40,962 bases of DNA from Streptomyces hokutonensis (GCF_000376565.1 NZ_BARG01000113.1:1-40962); one strand, 5' to 3'. Shown: positions 7,425 to 16,482, counted from the first letter of the stretch. The notes: generated by a model from the sequence alone, not told the origin. Program-made: numbers and translations.

Positions 7425-8689
7425 CGACGGCACACGGCAAGGTCTCCGCCGCCGCTCTGGCGCTGCTGCTGACCGCTTCCGCGAGCGCGCTCGGCGCCGG
7501 GTCGGCCGCGGCGGCCGGGAACACGGTCCAACTCCCTGTCCTCTCCACGCGGTTGGACGCCGACGCGGCGTGTGCGGCGGGCTCGTCGGTCCGCGCCACC
7601 GACCTGCCGTGGGAACAGGTCTCGCTGCAACTCACCCGGACCTGGCCGTTCGCCTCGGGCGCCGGGGTGACCGTCGGCGTGGTCGACACCGGGGTCTCGT
7701 CCTCCGCACCCACGCTCAAGGGCCGGGTCACGGCGGTCGGCGACGCCGGTACCGACTGCGTGGGACACGGCACCTTCGTGGCGGGGCTGATCGGCGCGGC
7801 CGTAGCGGACGGTGTGCGGTTCGCGGGGGTGGCGCAGCAGGCGCGCATCCTCGCGGTGCGCGGCAGCGACGCGCGCGGCGCGGTCACCGCGGAGCGGGTC
7901 GCGGACGGCATCCGGGCCGCCGTGGACGGCGGGGCGAAGGTGGTGACGGTGTCGGCGGCGCTCGCGGCCAACACCCCCGCGCTGCGCTCGGCTGTCGCAC
8001 TGGCCGCGAAGAAGGACGTCCTGGTCATCGCCGCCGCCGTACCGGACGCCCCGACGACGGCGACCTCGGCGACGGACAGCCCGCCCGCCCGCGACTACTA
8101 CCCGGCCGCCGACGACGGAGTGCTCTCCGTCCTCGACGTCGACGTGGACGGCAAGCGGCCGACCGGCGCGTACACGACCGACAGCGCAGCCATCGCCGCC
8201 CCTGGCGACGGGGTGGTCGGCATCGGCCCTGCGAAGAACGGCCACTACATCGGCTCCGGGGCGTCGTTGGCCGCCGGGTTCGTGGCCGGGGCGGCGGCGC
8301 TGGTGCGCTCCGTCCACCCGGACCTGACGGCCGCCCAGACCGCGAGCCTGCTGCGCAGCTCCGCGTACCCGGCCGACGTACCCCGCCTCGACCCGTACGC
8401 GGCGGTCACGTCGGTCCTGACGGGCGCTTCGGCACCGGCCGCCGCCCCCGCCTCCCCGGTACGGTTGCCGGCCGACAAGGCGGCCGGACCGCTCCGCCGC
8501 GCCCTGTGGCCCGCGTCGGCGGGACTCGCGGTGATCATCGCGGTGGTGTGGCTGGGGTTGATCCTGCCTCGGGGGCGGCGCTTGGGGTGGAAGCCGTCTG
8601 TCCGGACGGAGGGTGCAGAGAACACGGTTGCCGTGGAACCGGCGGAACCGGCGGTCCCGGCGGGCGCGGGCACGCCACTGGAAGGCTGA
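7421..8689 (+). CDS. mycP: Type VII secretion mycosin (membrane-anchored subtilase)
   Basis: A 422-residue S8-family serine protease of the ESX systems, anchored in the membrane with its protease domain outside. There is a signal peptide at residues 1-32, a subtilase domain to about 335, and one C-terminal transmembrane helix (about 363-384: ALWPASAGLAVIIAVVWLGL) with a short cytoplasmic tail. The catalytic triad is visible: Asp89 in GVVDTGV, His116 in CVGHGTFVAGL, Ser282 in GSGASLAAGFVAG. Two departures from the usual family pattern stand out. The region that normally reads AAAGN and supplies the oxyanion-hole Asn reads IAAAVPDAP (about 203-211), and the Pro after the nucleophile motif is Gly. 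The GTG start overlaps the upstream stop (GTGA), so the gene is coupled to the EccA-like gene. In mycobacteria, mycosins stabilise the ESX membrane complex besides cleaving substrates. Confidence 0.9.
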   Translation: MTTAHGKVSAAALALLLTASASALGAGSAAAAGNTVQLPVLSTRLDADAACAAGSSVRATDLPWEQVSLQLTRTWPFASGAGVTVGVVDTGVSSSAPTLKGRVTAVGDAGTDCVGHGTFVAGLIGAAVADGVRFAGVAQQARILAVRGSDARGAVTAERVADGIRAAVDGGAKVVTVSAALAANTPALRSAVALAAKKDVLVIAAAVPDAPTTATSATDSPPARDYYPAADDGVLSVLDVDVDGKRPTGAYTTDSAAIAAPGDGVVGIGPAKNGHYIGSGASLAAGFVAGAAALVRSVHPDLTAAQTASLLRSSAYPADVPRLDPYAAVTSVLTGASAPAAAPASPVRLPADKAAGPLRRALWPASAGLAVIIAVVWLGLILPRGRRLGWKPSVRTEGAENTVAVEPAEPAVPAGAGTPLEG

Positions 8690-8721
8690 GTTCTTCGGCG
8701 GTGCCGGGCCGGTCAGTGGGC

Positions 8722-8780
8722 ATCTGCGGGCCGGTGGGGGCTGGTCGCGCAGTTCCCCGCGCCCCTGGGGGGTGGGGCTC
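8722..8780. repeat. Streptomyces-type dispersed intergenic element
   Basis: The stretch containing CGCGCAGTTCCCCGCGCCCC (8746-8765) matches the core of a short element that I recognise as recurring between genes in many Streptomyces genomes. It lies just after mycP. Its function is unknown; it may form an RNA stem or mark 3' ends. This is recognition from memory, and only one copy is present in the window. Confidence 0.6.
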
Positions 8781-8940
8781 GGGCAGTTTTGAGGCGTGGG
8801 GAGGCCGAGCACCCGGCCCGATGTACACGCGCATGCCCAACGCCCCGCGCCGACTCAGCCGTAGACCCTGCGGCCCACGGGCACCCGTGCCGACTCGGAT
8901 CCGTACGGCGGCCCCCCGAAACACCAACCGCCCCAACCCA

Positions 8941-8982
8941 CTACGGCCCCCGGGACGAGTCGTCCCGCCCCAGGAGCCGTAG
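8941..8982. terminator. Bidirectional hairpin between convergent mycP and eccC
   Basis: Nested symmetry: outer arms CTACGGC (8941-8947) and GCCGTAG (8976-8982) enclose the near-perfect palindrome GGGACGAGTCGTCCC (8952-8966). It sits 17 bases past the eccC stop codon. With the dispersed element at 8722-8780 it accounts for most of the 309-base gap 8690-8998; no gene is seen there. Confidence 0.65.
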
Positions 8983-8998
8983 CACGGCGGCCAGTTGT

Positions 8999-11900
8999 CT
9001 ACGCTTCCGCCGCCGCCCCCGCAGCAAGTGCCGTCTGGATCAGCGACGGCTTGCGGCGGACGATGTGGAGGGCTCGGCCCGGGGGGAGGACCCGGGGCTT
9101 GACGTTGCCGAAGACGTAGCCCTCGGACGGGGAGCAGGACATCAGGATGCCCGGGGTGTTGACCTCGTCCATGCGGCGCAGGAGCTGGTCGTTGAGGCCG
9201 CGGCCCGCGCCGGTCGCCGAGCGGGCGACCACCACGTGCAGGCCCAACTCGTGGCCCAGGGCGAGGTGTTCGAAGAGCGGGGCGAAGGGGTGGTCCATGA
9301 CCGTGCCGCCGCCGATCATGTCGTAGTCGTCGACGAGGACGAACAGGCGGGGGCCCGTCCACCAGTCGGCCTGCCGCATGCGGGCCGGGGTGATCTCCTG
9401 GCCCGGGACGCGGGTGCGGAGGGCCTTCGCGGAGCCGCCGACGAGTTGTTTGAGGGCTTCCAGGGCCACCGCGTGGCCGAGGCGGTACTCCTCGGGGACG
9501 GCGTCGACCAGGCCGCGGCGGTAGTCGACGACCAGGATGCGGGCCTCGGCCGGGGTGTAGCGGGCGACGACGGAGTCCGCGACCAGCCGGAGCAGGTTGG
9601 TCTTGCCGCTCTCCGTGTCGCCGACGGCGACCAGGTGGGGGGTGCGGGAGAAGTCGTGCCAGACGGTGCCGAGGGTCTCCTCGTCCTGGCCGAGCGCCAG
9701 CTTGAGGCTCTGGCCGTCGCCGAGTTCGGGCTCGGCGAGTTCGGCCGCGGGCAGCCGGTGCGGGAGCATCCGGACCTGCGGGGCGCGCGGTCCGTGCCAG
9801 GCGCTCGCGATCCGGTCCACCAGGTCCGCGACGCCCTCGCTGAGCGTCTCCGGGTCGGTGGAACCGTCCCCGCGGGGCAGCGCGGACAGGAAGTGGAGTT
9901 TCGTCTCGACGGTCAGACCCCGGCCGGGGATCTGCGGCACCGCGCTCGCCTTGCGGATGTCCACGACGGAGTCCATCGTGTCGCCGAGCCGCAGCTCCAG
10001 CCGGGTCGCGGACTGGTCGCGGACCGGGGCGGTGAGCTCCAGCCAGCGGGCGGTCGCGACGATCAGGTGGATGCCGTAGTTGAGACCGCTGGTGGCGATC
10101 TGGTTGAACGTGGGGATGTACTGGTCGAAGTTCTGCCGGACCGCCGACCAGCCGTCGATCACCAGGAAGATGTCGCCGTGCGGTTCGTCGGGGAACTCCC
10201 CGGCCGCGCGGCGGCGCCGGTAGGTCGCCATCGAGTCGATGCCGTTGTCCAGGAAGAACTGCTCGCGCTGGGTGAGGACGGCGGTGACCTCGGCGACCGT
10301 ACGGCTGATGCGCTCGGTGTCGAGGCGGGCCGCGACCCCGCCGACGTGCGGCAGACCGGTGAGCTGGGAGAGCGTGCCGCCGCCGAAGTCCAGGCAGTAG
10401 AACTGGACTTCGCGCGGGGTGTGGGTGAGCGCGAGCGCCATGATGAGGCTGCGCAGCACCGTCGACTTGCCGCTCTGCGATCCGCCTGCGACGGCGACAT
10501 GGCCGCCCGCCCCGGCGAGGTCCACGACGAGCGGGTCACGGCGCTGGTCGAACGGCTTGTCGACCAGGCCGACCGGGACGCGGAGTTTCCCGGCGCCGTT
10601 CCAGCGGTGTGCGGTCAGTCCGCGGTCCGGGTCCTCGGCGAGACCGCCGAGCAGGGTGTCGAGCGGGGAGGCGGTGTCCAGCGGCGGCAGCCACACGCGG
10701 TGCGCGGGCGGCCCGGAGTCGCGCAGCCGGTCCAGGGCCACCGCGAGCAGGCTCTCGGTGCTCTCCTCCGCCTCGGGCTCCGGTGCCGCGATCGCGGCCG
10801 GTGCCGGAGCGCGCGGCACGATGTACCCGGTCGACCAGGGCACCACCTGCGTGGCGACCCGGGCCTGCGCGACGGCACCACCGCGCCTGCGGTACGGACC
10901 GGAGACGTAGGCGGCACGGAACCGGGTCAGGGCCTCGATGCCGCTCTTGAGATAGCCGCTGCCGGGCTGCGAGGGGAGTTCGTACGCGTCGGGGACACCG
11001 AGGACACCCCGGGACTCCATCGCGGAGAAGGTGCGCAGACCGATCCGGTACGACAGGTGCGACTCCAGCTGGTGCATACGGCCCTCGTCCAGGCGCTGCG
11101 AGGCCAGCAGCAGATGCACGCCCAGCGACCGGCCGAGGCGGCCGATCATCACGAACAGCTCCATGAACTCCCGGTGCGAGGCGAGGAGTTCGCTGAACTC
11201 GTCGACGACGACGAACAGGCTGGGCAGCGGGGCGAGATCGGCGCCGCCGGCCCGCGCCTTCTCGTACTCAAGGGCCGAGGTGTAGTTGCCCGCCGACCTC
11301 AACAGCTCCTGGCGGCGGATGAGTTCGCCGTGCAGGGCGTCCTGCATGCGCTCCACCAGTGCGGCCTCGTCGGCGAGGTTGGTGATGACGGCGGAGGTGT
11401 GCGGGAGCTCGTCGAGGCCGAGGAAGGTCGCGCCGCCCTTGAAGTCCACCAGGACGAAGTTGAGTGTTTCGGAGGAGTTCGTGAGCGCGAGACCGAGGAC
11501 CAGGGTGCGCAGCAGCTCCGACTTGCCGGAACCGGTCGCGCCGATCAGCATGCCGTGCGGGCCCATGCCGCCCTGCGCGGACTCCTTGATGTCCAGCTCC
11601 ACCGGCCGCCCGTCCGCGCCGACCGCGACCGGGACGCGCAGCCGGGCGGAGCCGGTGTGCCGTCGCCAGATCGTGTCGGGGTCCAGCCGGTGCAGGTCGG
11701 CGATGCCGAGCAGGGTCGTCAACTCGGTGTCGTTCGAGAGTGGTTCGACCGCGTCGGAGGAGAGACTCATCCGGTACGGCGCGATCAGCCGGGCCAGCGA
11801 CTCGGCGGCCACCGGACCCACCCGGTCGGGGCGGCCCAGGACGGTGGTCTGCTCCTTGCGGCTGCGGTCGGTGCGCACCAGCGCGACGGCGTCCGGGGTC

Positions 11901-12988
11901 ACGTCGAGGCGCAGCGTGGTGCGGCCGGGCCGCCAGGTGAGCGAGTCGGACAGGTCGAGGACGATCGCGTTGCGGTAGCCCGGCCCGTCGAAACGGTGGC
12001 CGGACGGGACGGCCGCGCCGTCCACCACGACCACCACCAGCGGCTCGTCACGGCCGGGCACCGCGTCCGGGTCGAACGCGGGCCGCTCGGAGAACTCGCT
12101 GCCGAGCTGGTCCTCCAGGTCGGCGAAGGCCGAGGCCACCATGCGCAACGGGCCCGCGCCGTCCGTCTCCTGGGGGTGGTGGTTGTGGGGCAGCCACTTC
12201 ACCCACTCCCACTCCGCGCGCACCTCGTCGGCGGCGCAGACCGCGATCCACAGCTCCTCCGGCGGGTGGAACAGGGCCAGTTGGGCCAGCGCGGCGCGCA
12301 CCATCCCGCGGCTCGCGTCGCGGTCGCCGCGGACCAACACCCTTGACCAGGACCGGAGATACAGCGCGATGGGCTGGCCGGGAACGGTGCTGTAGGCGCG
12401 GATGAAGCGGCGCAGCGCGTGCGCGCAGAGCGGTTCGAGGTCCTCAACGGGCTTGCTGGAGACGGGAGTCAGCCGCATGGCGAGCTGCTGGTCGCCGACC
12501 GCGATCCGCACCTCGCCGAAGTCGTCGTCCTTGACCCGGCGTTCCCACAGCCGCGTGGTGCGGACCATGGTGCGCAGCACCCGGGGCTCGGGATGCCGCC
12601 AGGCCAGCGCGAGCTGCTGCTCGACCACGGCCCGCTGCACGGTACGCCGGCTCTGCGCCAAGTAGCGCAGATAGTCCCGGCGTTCACCCCGCAGCCGCTG
12701 CTTGCGGTCGCCGGCCTTGCGCATCACCTGACCGACCATCATCGCGCCGGCGGCCATCACCATCATGCCGAGCGCGAGATACATGAAGATGCCGCTGGAC
12801 TGACCGCCCGACCGCATGAACATCATCATCATCGAGACCGACATCATCGCCATCGGCAGATACGTCCACACCGCGGACGTGTCCGGGACGGTCTCCATGA
12901 GAGTCGGCGGCTCCTGGAGGACCAACTCGCCGGCGGGCATGTCGGGTCCGCGACGGCGGGCCGGACGACGGAACAGGACCACGCTCAA
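8999..12988 (-). CDS. eccC: Type VII secretion ATPase EccC (fused EccCa-EccCb)
   Basis: The motor of the ESX system: 1,329 residues with two N-terminal transmembrane helices (about 42-60 and 66-90, notably Met-rich) and three cytoplasmic FtsK/SpoIIIE ATPase domains. Walker A motifs are GATGSGKS (Lys489), GGSQSGKS (Lys841) and GDTESGKT (Lys1129). The Walker B strands differ: VVVDEFSELL in the first, LVIDGWSAV in the second, VLVDDYDMI in the third. Only the first therefore keeps the DE pair expected for hydrolysis. This fits the family pattern in which the first domain is catalytic and the distal ones bind ATP and substrate. Mycobacterial ESX-1 splits this chain in two; here it is one. The start is a TTG at 12988, nine bases after AGGAG; a GTG two codons later is too far from it. 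It is divergent from eccD. Confidence 0.95.
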   Translation of the reverse strand: MSVVLFRRPARRRGPDMPAGELVLQEPPTLMETVPDTSAVWTYLPMAMMSVSMMMMFMRSGGQSSGIFMYLALGMMVMAAGAMMVGQVMRKAGDRKQRLRGERRDYLRYLAQSRRTVQRAVVEQQLALAWRHPEPRVLRTMVRTTRLWERRVKDDDFGEVRIAVGDQQLAMRLTPVSSKPVEDLEPLCAHALRRFIRAYSTVPGQPIALYLRSWSRVLVRGDRDASRGMVRAALAQLALFHPPEELWIAVCAADEVRAEWEWVKWLPHNHHPQETDGAGPLRMVASAFADLEDQLGSEFSERPAFDPDAVPGRDEPLVVVVVDGAAVPSGHRFDGPGYRNAIVLDLSDSLTWRPGRTTLRLDVTPDAVALVRTDRSRKEQTTVLGRPDRVGPVAAESLARLIAPYRMSLSSDAVEPLSNDTELTTLLGIADLHRLDPDTIWRRHTGSARLRVPVAVGADGRPVELDIKESAQGGMGPHGMLIGATGSGKSELLRTLVLGLALTNSSETLNFVLVDFKGGATFLGLDELPHTSAVITNLADEAALVERMQDALHGELIRRQELLRSAGNYTSALEYEKARAGGADLAPLPSLFVVVDEFSELLASHREFMELFVMIGRLGRSLGVHLLLASQRLDEGRMHQLESHLSYRIGLRTFSAMESRGVLGVPDAYELPSQPGSGYLKSGIEALTRFRAAYVSGPYRRRGGAVAQARVATQVVPWSTGYIVPRAPAPAAIAAPEPEAEESTESLLAVALDRLRDSGPPAHRVWLPPLDTASPLDTLLGGLAEDPDRGLTAHRWNGAGKLRVPVGLVDKPFDQRRDPLVVDLAGAGGHVAVAGGSQSGKSTVLRSLIMALALTHTPREVQFYCLDFGGGTLSQLTGLPHVGGVAARLDTERISRTVAEVTAVLTQREQFFLDNGIDSMATYRRRRAAGEFPDEPHGDIFLVIDGWSAVRQNFDQYIPTFNQIATSGLNYGIHLIVATARWLELTAPVRDQSATRLELRLGDTMDSVVDIRKASAVPQIPGRGLTVETKLHFLSALPRGDGSTDPETLSEGVADLVDRIASAWHGPRAPQVRMLPHRLPAAELAEPELGDGQSLKLALGQDEETLGTVWHDFSRTPHLVAVGDTESGKTNLLRLVADSVVARYTPAEARILVVDYRRGLVDAVPEEYRLGHAVALEALKQLVGGSAKALRTRVPGQEITPARMRQADWWTGPRLFVLVDDYDMIGGGTVMDHPFAPLFEHLALGHELGLHVVVARSATGAGRGLNDQLLRRMDEVNTPGILMSCSPSEGYVFGNVKPRVLPPGRALHIVRRKPSLIQTALAAGAAAEA

Positions 12989-13280
12989 CGCTTGGGGCTC
13001 CTAACGGACTTCGCGCACCGCGGCGGTACGTGGGGGGCGTGCACCGGATCGGACCTCGGCACTTCCACGGTGGAGGAATCTGTCAACACCGTTCGTGGGG
13101 GCTCCCGTTGACGCGCGTCGTAGGGAGTGTCAGTAGTGTGCACCCCGTCAACTCTGTACGTCCATGTCACCCCCCGCATCACCAGCGCTCCATTCCCCCA
13201 CCCCGCCACCCAGCTCTCCCCCACCTCGCACGCCGCGCCGCGTGCCCCCGTTTCGATGTCCAGGAGACGTGAGCCCCGGT
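12989..13280. promoter_or_regulatory. Divergent eccC / eccD intergenic region
   Basis: About 290 bases that must hold promoters for both directions. On the plus strand there is a TTGACG (13108-13113) and a -10-like TAGTGT (13134-13139), but their 20-base spacing is longer than ideal. A C-rich stretch (about 13190-13250) precedes eccD and contains no convincing gene. AGGAG at 13262-13266 lies before the candidate eccD starts. Confidence 0.35.
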
Positions 13281-14681
13281 ATGACCGACACTTCCGTGAC
13301 CGGACTGTGCCATCTGACCGTGCGGGCCCCGGCCCGCACCATCGACCTCGCCGTGCCGTCCGACGTGCCGGTCGCCGACCTGCTGCCCACGGTGCTGCGG
13401 TACGCGGGGGAGGAGGCCGAGGAGACCGGTCTCGAGCACGACGGCTGGATACTCCAGCGCCTCGGCGGCCGGCCGCTCGACGAGGAGGCGACCCTCGCCT
13501 CCCTCGAACTGACCGACGGCGAGGCGCTCCATCTGCGGCCGCGCACCGAGGCGTTGCCGGAAGTCCGCCTCGACGACCTGGTCGACGGCATCGCCGCCGT
13601 CACCCGGGACCGGCTGCACGGCTGGAGCCCGGAGGCGGCGCGGCTGCTGCTGCGCGGCCTGGTCGCGGTGGCGGTACTGGCCGGACTGGTCCTGCTGGCC
13701 CTGCCGGGTACCCCGGCGTCGCTGCGCGCGGCCACCGCCGTGGCAACGGGCCTGCTGCTGCTGGCCGGGGCCGCGTCCGCGAGCCGGGCCGTGGACGACC
13801 CGGCGACCGGAGTGGTCCTCGGCCTGCTCGCCTCCCCTGCGCTGGCGCTCGCGGGCTGGCTGGTGCCGGGCGGTGAGCTGAGCGGTCCGCAGGCCCACCA
13901 GGTGCTGGGGGCACGGCTGTTGGGGGCGGCGGCGGCCTGGGCGGGCGGCGCGGTCCTGGCCCTCGCGGCCTCCGCGGCCCGTACACCCCTGTTCCTGGCG
14001 TCGGCGCTGGTGGCGTTCGCGACGGCGGTGGGCGGCGTGCTGATGACCGTGTTCGACGTACGCGTGGCGGCGGCGGCCGGGGTGATCGCCGCGCTGACGG
14101 TGCTGCTCGGGGGCCTGGTGCCCTCGCTGTCGTTCAAGTTCGCCGGGATGCGGATGCCCCCGCTGCCGACCAACCCGGATCAGTTGCAGGAGGGCATCGA
14201 CCCCTACCGGGGCACCGACGTGACGGTCCGCACCGAGCTCGCCGGCGAGTGGATGACCGCGCTCTACGGCGCGACGGGCGTGCTCTCCTCGGCCTGCCTG
14301 GTCGCCCTGGCCCGCCGCCCGAGCCTGCCCGCGCTGCTGGTCGCGCTGGTCCTGTCGCTGCTGCTGCTCCTGCACGGCCGGGGCCTGGTCAACACGGCCC
14401 AGCGGCTGGTGCTCGTACTCCCGGGCGCGTGGGGCCTGTTGCTCCTCGCGTTCGGCTGGGGGCTGCGCCTGTCCGGCACCGAGCGGACCCTGCTGGTCGC
14501 CGGGCTCCTCGCGGTGGCGGCGGCGCTCACGGTCGCGGTGTGGACCGTGCCGGGCCGCCGCCTGGTCCCGTACTGGGGCCGCGCGGCGGAGATCCTGCAC
14601 TCCCTGCTGGCGATCGCCCTGTTCCCGCTGACGCTGTGGCTGCTGGGCGTGTTCGGCACCCTCCGCGGCATTTTCGGCTGA
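13281..14681 (+). CDS. eccD: Type VII secretion integral membrane protein EccD
   Basis: The polytopic channel subunit of ESX systems, 466 residues. The N-terminus (about 1-95) is the ubiquitin-like YukD domain with CHLTVRAPARTIDLAVPSD and GEALHLRP. The remainder holds about eleven hydrophobic helices, beginning with LLRGLVAVAVLAGLVLLAL. A cytoplasmic loop after the sixth helix contains LPSLSFKFAGMRMPPLPTN, a strong EccD signature. The exact start is uncertain. The ATG at 13281 gives the usual N-terminus, MTDTSVTGLC; a GTG at 13269 is only two bases after AGGAG, while the ATG is 14 bases after it. Translation from still further upstream would add a Pro/Ser-rich stretch with no family support. 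eccB follows after 59 bases on the same strand. Confidence 0.92.
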   Translation: MTDTSVTGLCHLTVRAPARTIDLAVPSDVPVADLLPTVLRYAGEEAEETGLEHDGWILQRLGGRPLDEEATLASLELTDGEALHLRPRTEALPEVRLDDLVDGIAAVTRDRLHGWSPEAARLLLRGLVAVAVLAGLVLLALPGTPASLRAATAVATGLLLLAGAASASRAVDDPATGVVLGLLASPALALAGWLVPGGELSGPQAHQVLGARLLGAAAAWAGGAVLALAASAARTPLFLASALVAFATAVGGVLMTVFDVRVAAAAGVIAALTVLLGGLVPSLSFKFAGMRMPPLPTNPDQLQEGIDPYRGTDVTVRTELAGEWMTALYGATGVLSSACLVALARRPSLPALLVALVLSLLLLLHGRGLVNTAQRLVLVLPGAWGLLLLAFGWGLRLSGTERTLLVAGLLAVAAALTVAVWTVPGRRLVPYWGRAAEILHSLLAIALFPLTLWLLGVFGTLRGIFG

Positions 14682-14740
14682 CCGCCCGCGAGGGCCGACC
14701 CGACCCGACCCGAACCTGAACGACCGAGCAGGAGGAAAGC

Positions 14741-16321
14741 GTGCGGTCGAAGCGCGACCAGGTGCAAGCGCACACGTTCATGATGGGCCGCCTGACCTCG
14801 GGCATGCTGCTGGCCGACCCGGACGCACCGGAGAGCCCGCTGGGCCGTACCAGCCGGGGCGCCCTGGTGGGGGTGATCGTCGGTGTGCTGTTCTGCGCCG
14901 GGGCGCTGGTGTTCGGGCTGCTCAAGCCGGGCGGCAACGACGCCTGGCGCAGCGGCGACACCCTGATCGTCAACAAGGACACCGGCGCCCGCTACCTGTA
15001 CGCCGACGGCAGGCTGCGCCCGGTGCGCAACTACGCCTCGGCCGTGCTGATCGGCGGCTCCGACCTGAAGACCACCTCGGTCGGCTCGGCCTCGCTCGCG
15101 GGCACCCCGGTCGGCCGGCCGGTCGGCATCACCGGCGCCCCCGACTCCGTACCGTCGACAGGGGAGTTGGAGTCCTCGCCGTGGGAGGTCTGCTCCACGG
15201 GCACCGGCGCGGGGACCACCCTCGTGCCGGGCGCCCCGGTGGAGACGGCCGCCGTCGGCGCGAAGTCGGCGCTGGTGGTGAAGGGCCCGGACAAGCACAC
15301 CTACCTGGTGTGGCAGGGCAGCCGGCTGGAGCTGGACGAGGACTCGGGCGCGGCGGAGTCCCTCGGCTACGCGCCCGTGACCCCCCGCCCGGTGTCGGCG
15401 GCCTTCCTGGACGCCCTGGTGACCGGCCCCGACCTGGCCACCCCGAAGGTCGACGGCCGCGGCACGGCGGGACCCGAACTCGGCGGCCGGGCCACCCGGA
15501 TCGGCCAGGTCTTCCGCGTGGTCGCGGGCTCCGGAAACCAGGAGTATCTCCTCCAGAAGGACGGCCTGCATCCGGTGACCGACACCCAGTCCGCGCTGCT
15601 CCTCGGCGATCCGGACACCCGCAAGGAGGCCTACGACGGCGGGGCCCCGAACGTCGCCACGATCGACGTCTCCGACCTGCGGGCCCACCAGGCACCGGGA
15701 ACGGCCGGGACGGACCCCTCCGTCGCCGGGCTGCCGGACAGTCCGCCCAGCGCGCTGGCGCTCGCGGCGGGGGAGTCGGTGTGCGCCCAGGTCGACCCGG
15801 CCGGCGGACAGGTGCGGGTGACCTCCGTACGGGTCGCCGAGACCGCGCTCTCCCCGGCGGCGCAGGCCGACCCGACGGCGCTGACCGCGGCCTGCGTGCC
15901 GGTGGACACGGTGGTGGCCAGGCCCGGACACGGCACGCTGGTCAGGGCGTTGGGCGCGGCCGGCGAGACGGTCGGCGACACCACGTTCCTGGTCGGCGAC
16001 GACGGGGTGAAGTACCGCATCCCGGACTCCAACGCGCTCGCCGCCCTCGGCTACGACGGCGCGACCCCGGTACGGGTGCCGTCCACACTGCTGTCGATGC
16101 TGCCGACCGGGCCGGAGCTGAGCGCCCGGGCCGCCGCGTCGGATTCGGGCGGAGCCGCACAGTCACCGGGCGCGGCGGCTCAGTGCGGGACCGGCGGATC
16201 GGGCCCCGGCGGTGCCGGTTCGGATCCGGCCGAGATCGCCGGGCGCGTCCCGGCGGGCGGTGGGGCCGGAGCGCCGCAGTCGGGTGTGAGTTCCAACTCA
16301 CTGTCCCCGGCGGCCAACTGA
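14741..16321 (+). CDS. eccB: Type VII secretion protein EccB
   Basis: A core membrane-complex subunit of 526 residues. The cytoplasmic N-terminus has the family signature RSKRDQVQAHTFMMGRLTSG. One transmembrane helix follows (about 43-62: ALVGVIVGVLFCAGALVFGLL less its ends). The large extracellular part has the repeated EccB folds, seen as related segments around VNKDTGARYLYADGRLRPV, EYLLQKDGLHPVTDTQSALL and KYRIPDSNALAALGY. The final 75 residues are Gly/Ala/Ser-rich. Extracytoplasmic cysteines (in EVCSTG, SVCAQV and AACVPV) may form disulfides. The start is a GTG with AGGAGG (14730-14735) five bases upstream. It is probably cotranscribed with eccD. Confidence 0.93.
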   Translation: MRSKRDQVQAHTFMMGRLTSGMLLADPDAPESPLGRTSRGALVGVIVGVLFCAGALVFGLLKPGGNDAWRSGDTLIVNKDTGARYLYADGRLRPVRNYASAVLIGGSDLKTTSVGSASLAGTPVGRPVGITGAPDSVPSTGELESSPWEVCSTGTGAGTTLVPGAPVETAAVGAKSALVVKGPDKHTYLVWQGSRLELDEDSGAAESLGYAPVTPRPVSAAFLDALVTGPDLATPKVDGRGTAGPELGGRATRIGQVFRVVAGSGNQEYLLQKDGLHPVTDTQSALLLGDPDTRKEAYDGGAPNVATIDVSDLRAHQAPGTAGTDPSVAGLPDSPPSALALAAGESVCAQVDPAGGQVRVTSVRVAETALSPAAQADPTALTAACVPVDTVVARPGHGTLVRALGAAGETVGDTTFLVGDDGVKYRIPDSNALAALGYDGATPVRVPSTLLSMLPTGPELSARAAASDSGGAAQSPGAAAQCGTGGSGPGGAGSDPAEIAGRVPAGGGAGAPQSGVSSNSLSPAAN

Positions 16322-16406
16322 CGAATTCTCGCCGATCGAGATCGTGTTCACGCCAAACCGGAACGGATCCAGAACCGGAATCCGCGGAGTCACGTGTTCC
16401 GGTCAA

Positions 16407-16482
16407 GTTGCCTAGCAGTAAAAGCATTTGACGGGAACCCGATGGCAACCTCAGATCTACCTCAGTTCGTTGCCGTCGCAAC
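16407..16482. promoter_or_regulatory. GTTGC/GCAAC half-sites around the esx promoter
   Basis: Repeated half-sites flank the candidate promoter: GTTGCC (16407-16412), GGCAAC (16444-16449, inside the -35/-10 spacer), and GTTGC-CGTC-GCAAC (16469-16482), a five-base inverted repeat just after the -10. This arrangement is typical of an operator, but no regulator can be named. An inverted CCGGAAC/GTTCCGG pair (16358-16364, 16396-16402) lies further upstream and may end eccB transcription. Confidence 0.4.
16428..16456 (+). promoter_or_regulatory. Candidate housekeeping promoter for the esx gene pair
   Basis: TTGACG (16428-16433) and TCAGAT (16451-16456) are separated by exactly 17 bases, close to the vegetative sigma factor consensus. 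The surrounding DNA is the most AT-rich in the window. The predicted leader to the first WXG100 gene would be about 80 bases. Confidence 0.45.

Noticed and set aside
8789..12346. Long plus-strand open frame opposite eccC
   Set aside because: It is antisense to three well-defined Walker motifs of EccC and has low-complexity Gly/Arg/Val composition with no recognisable domain.
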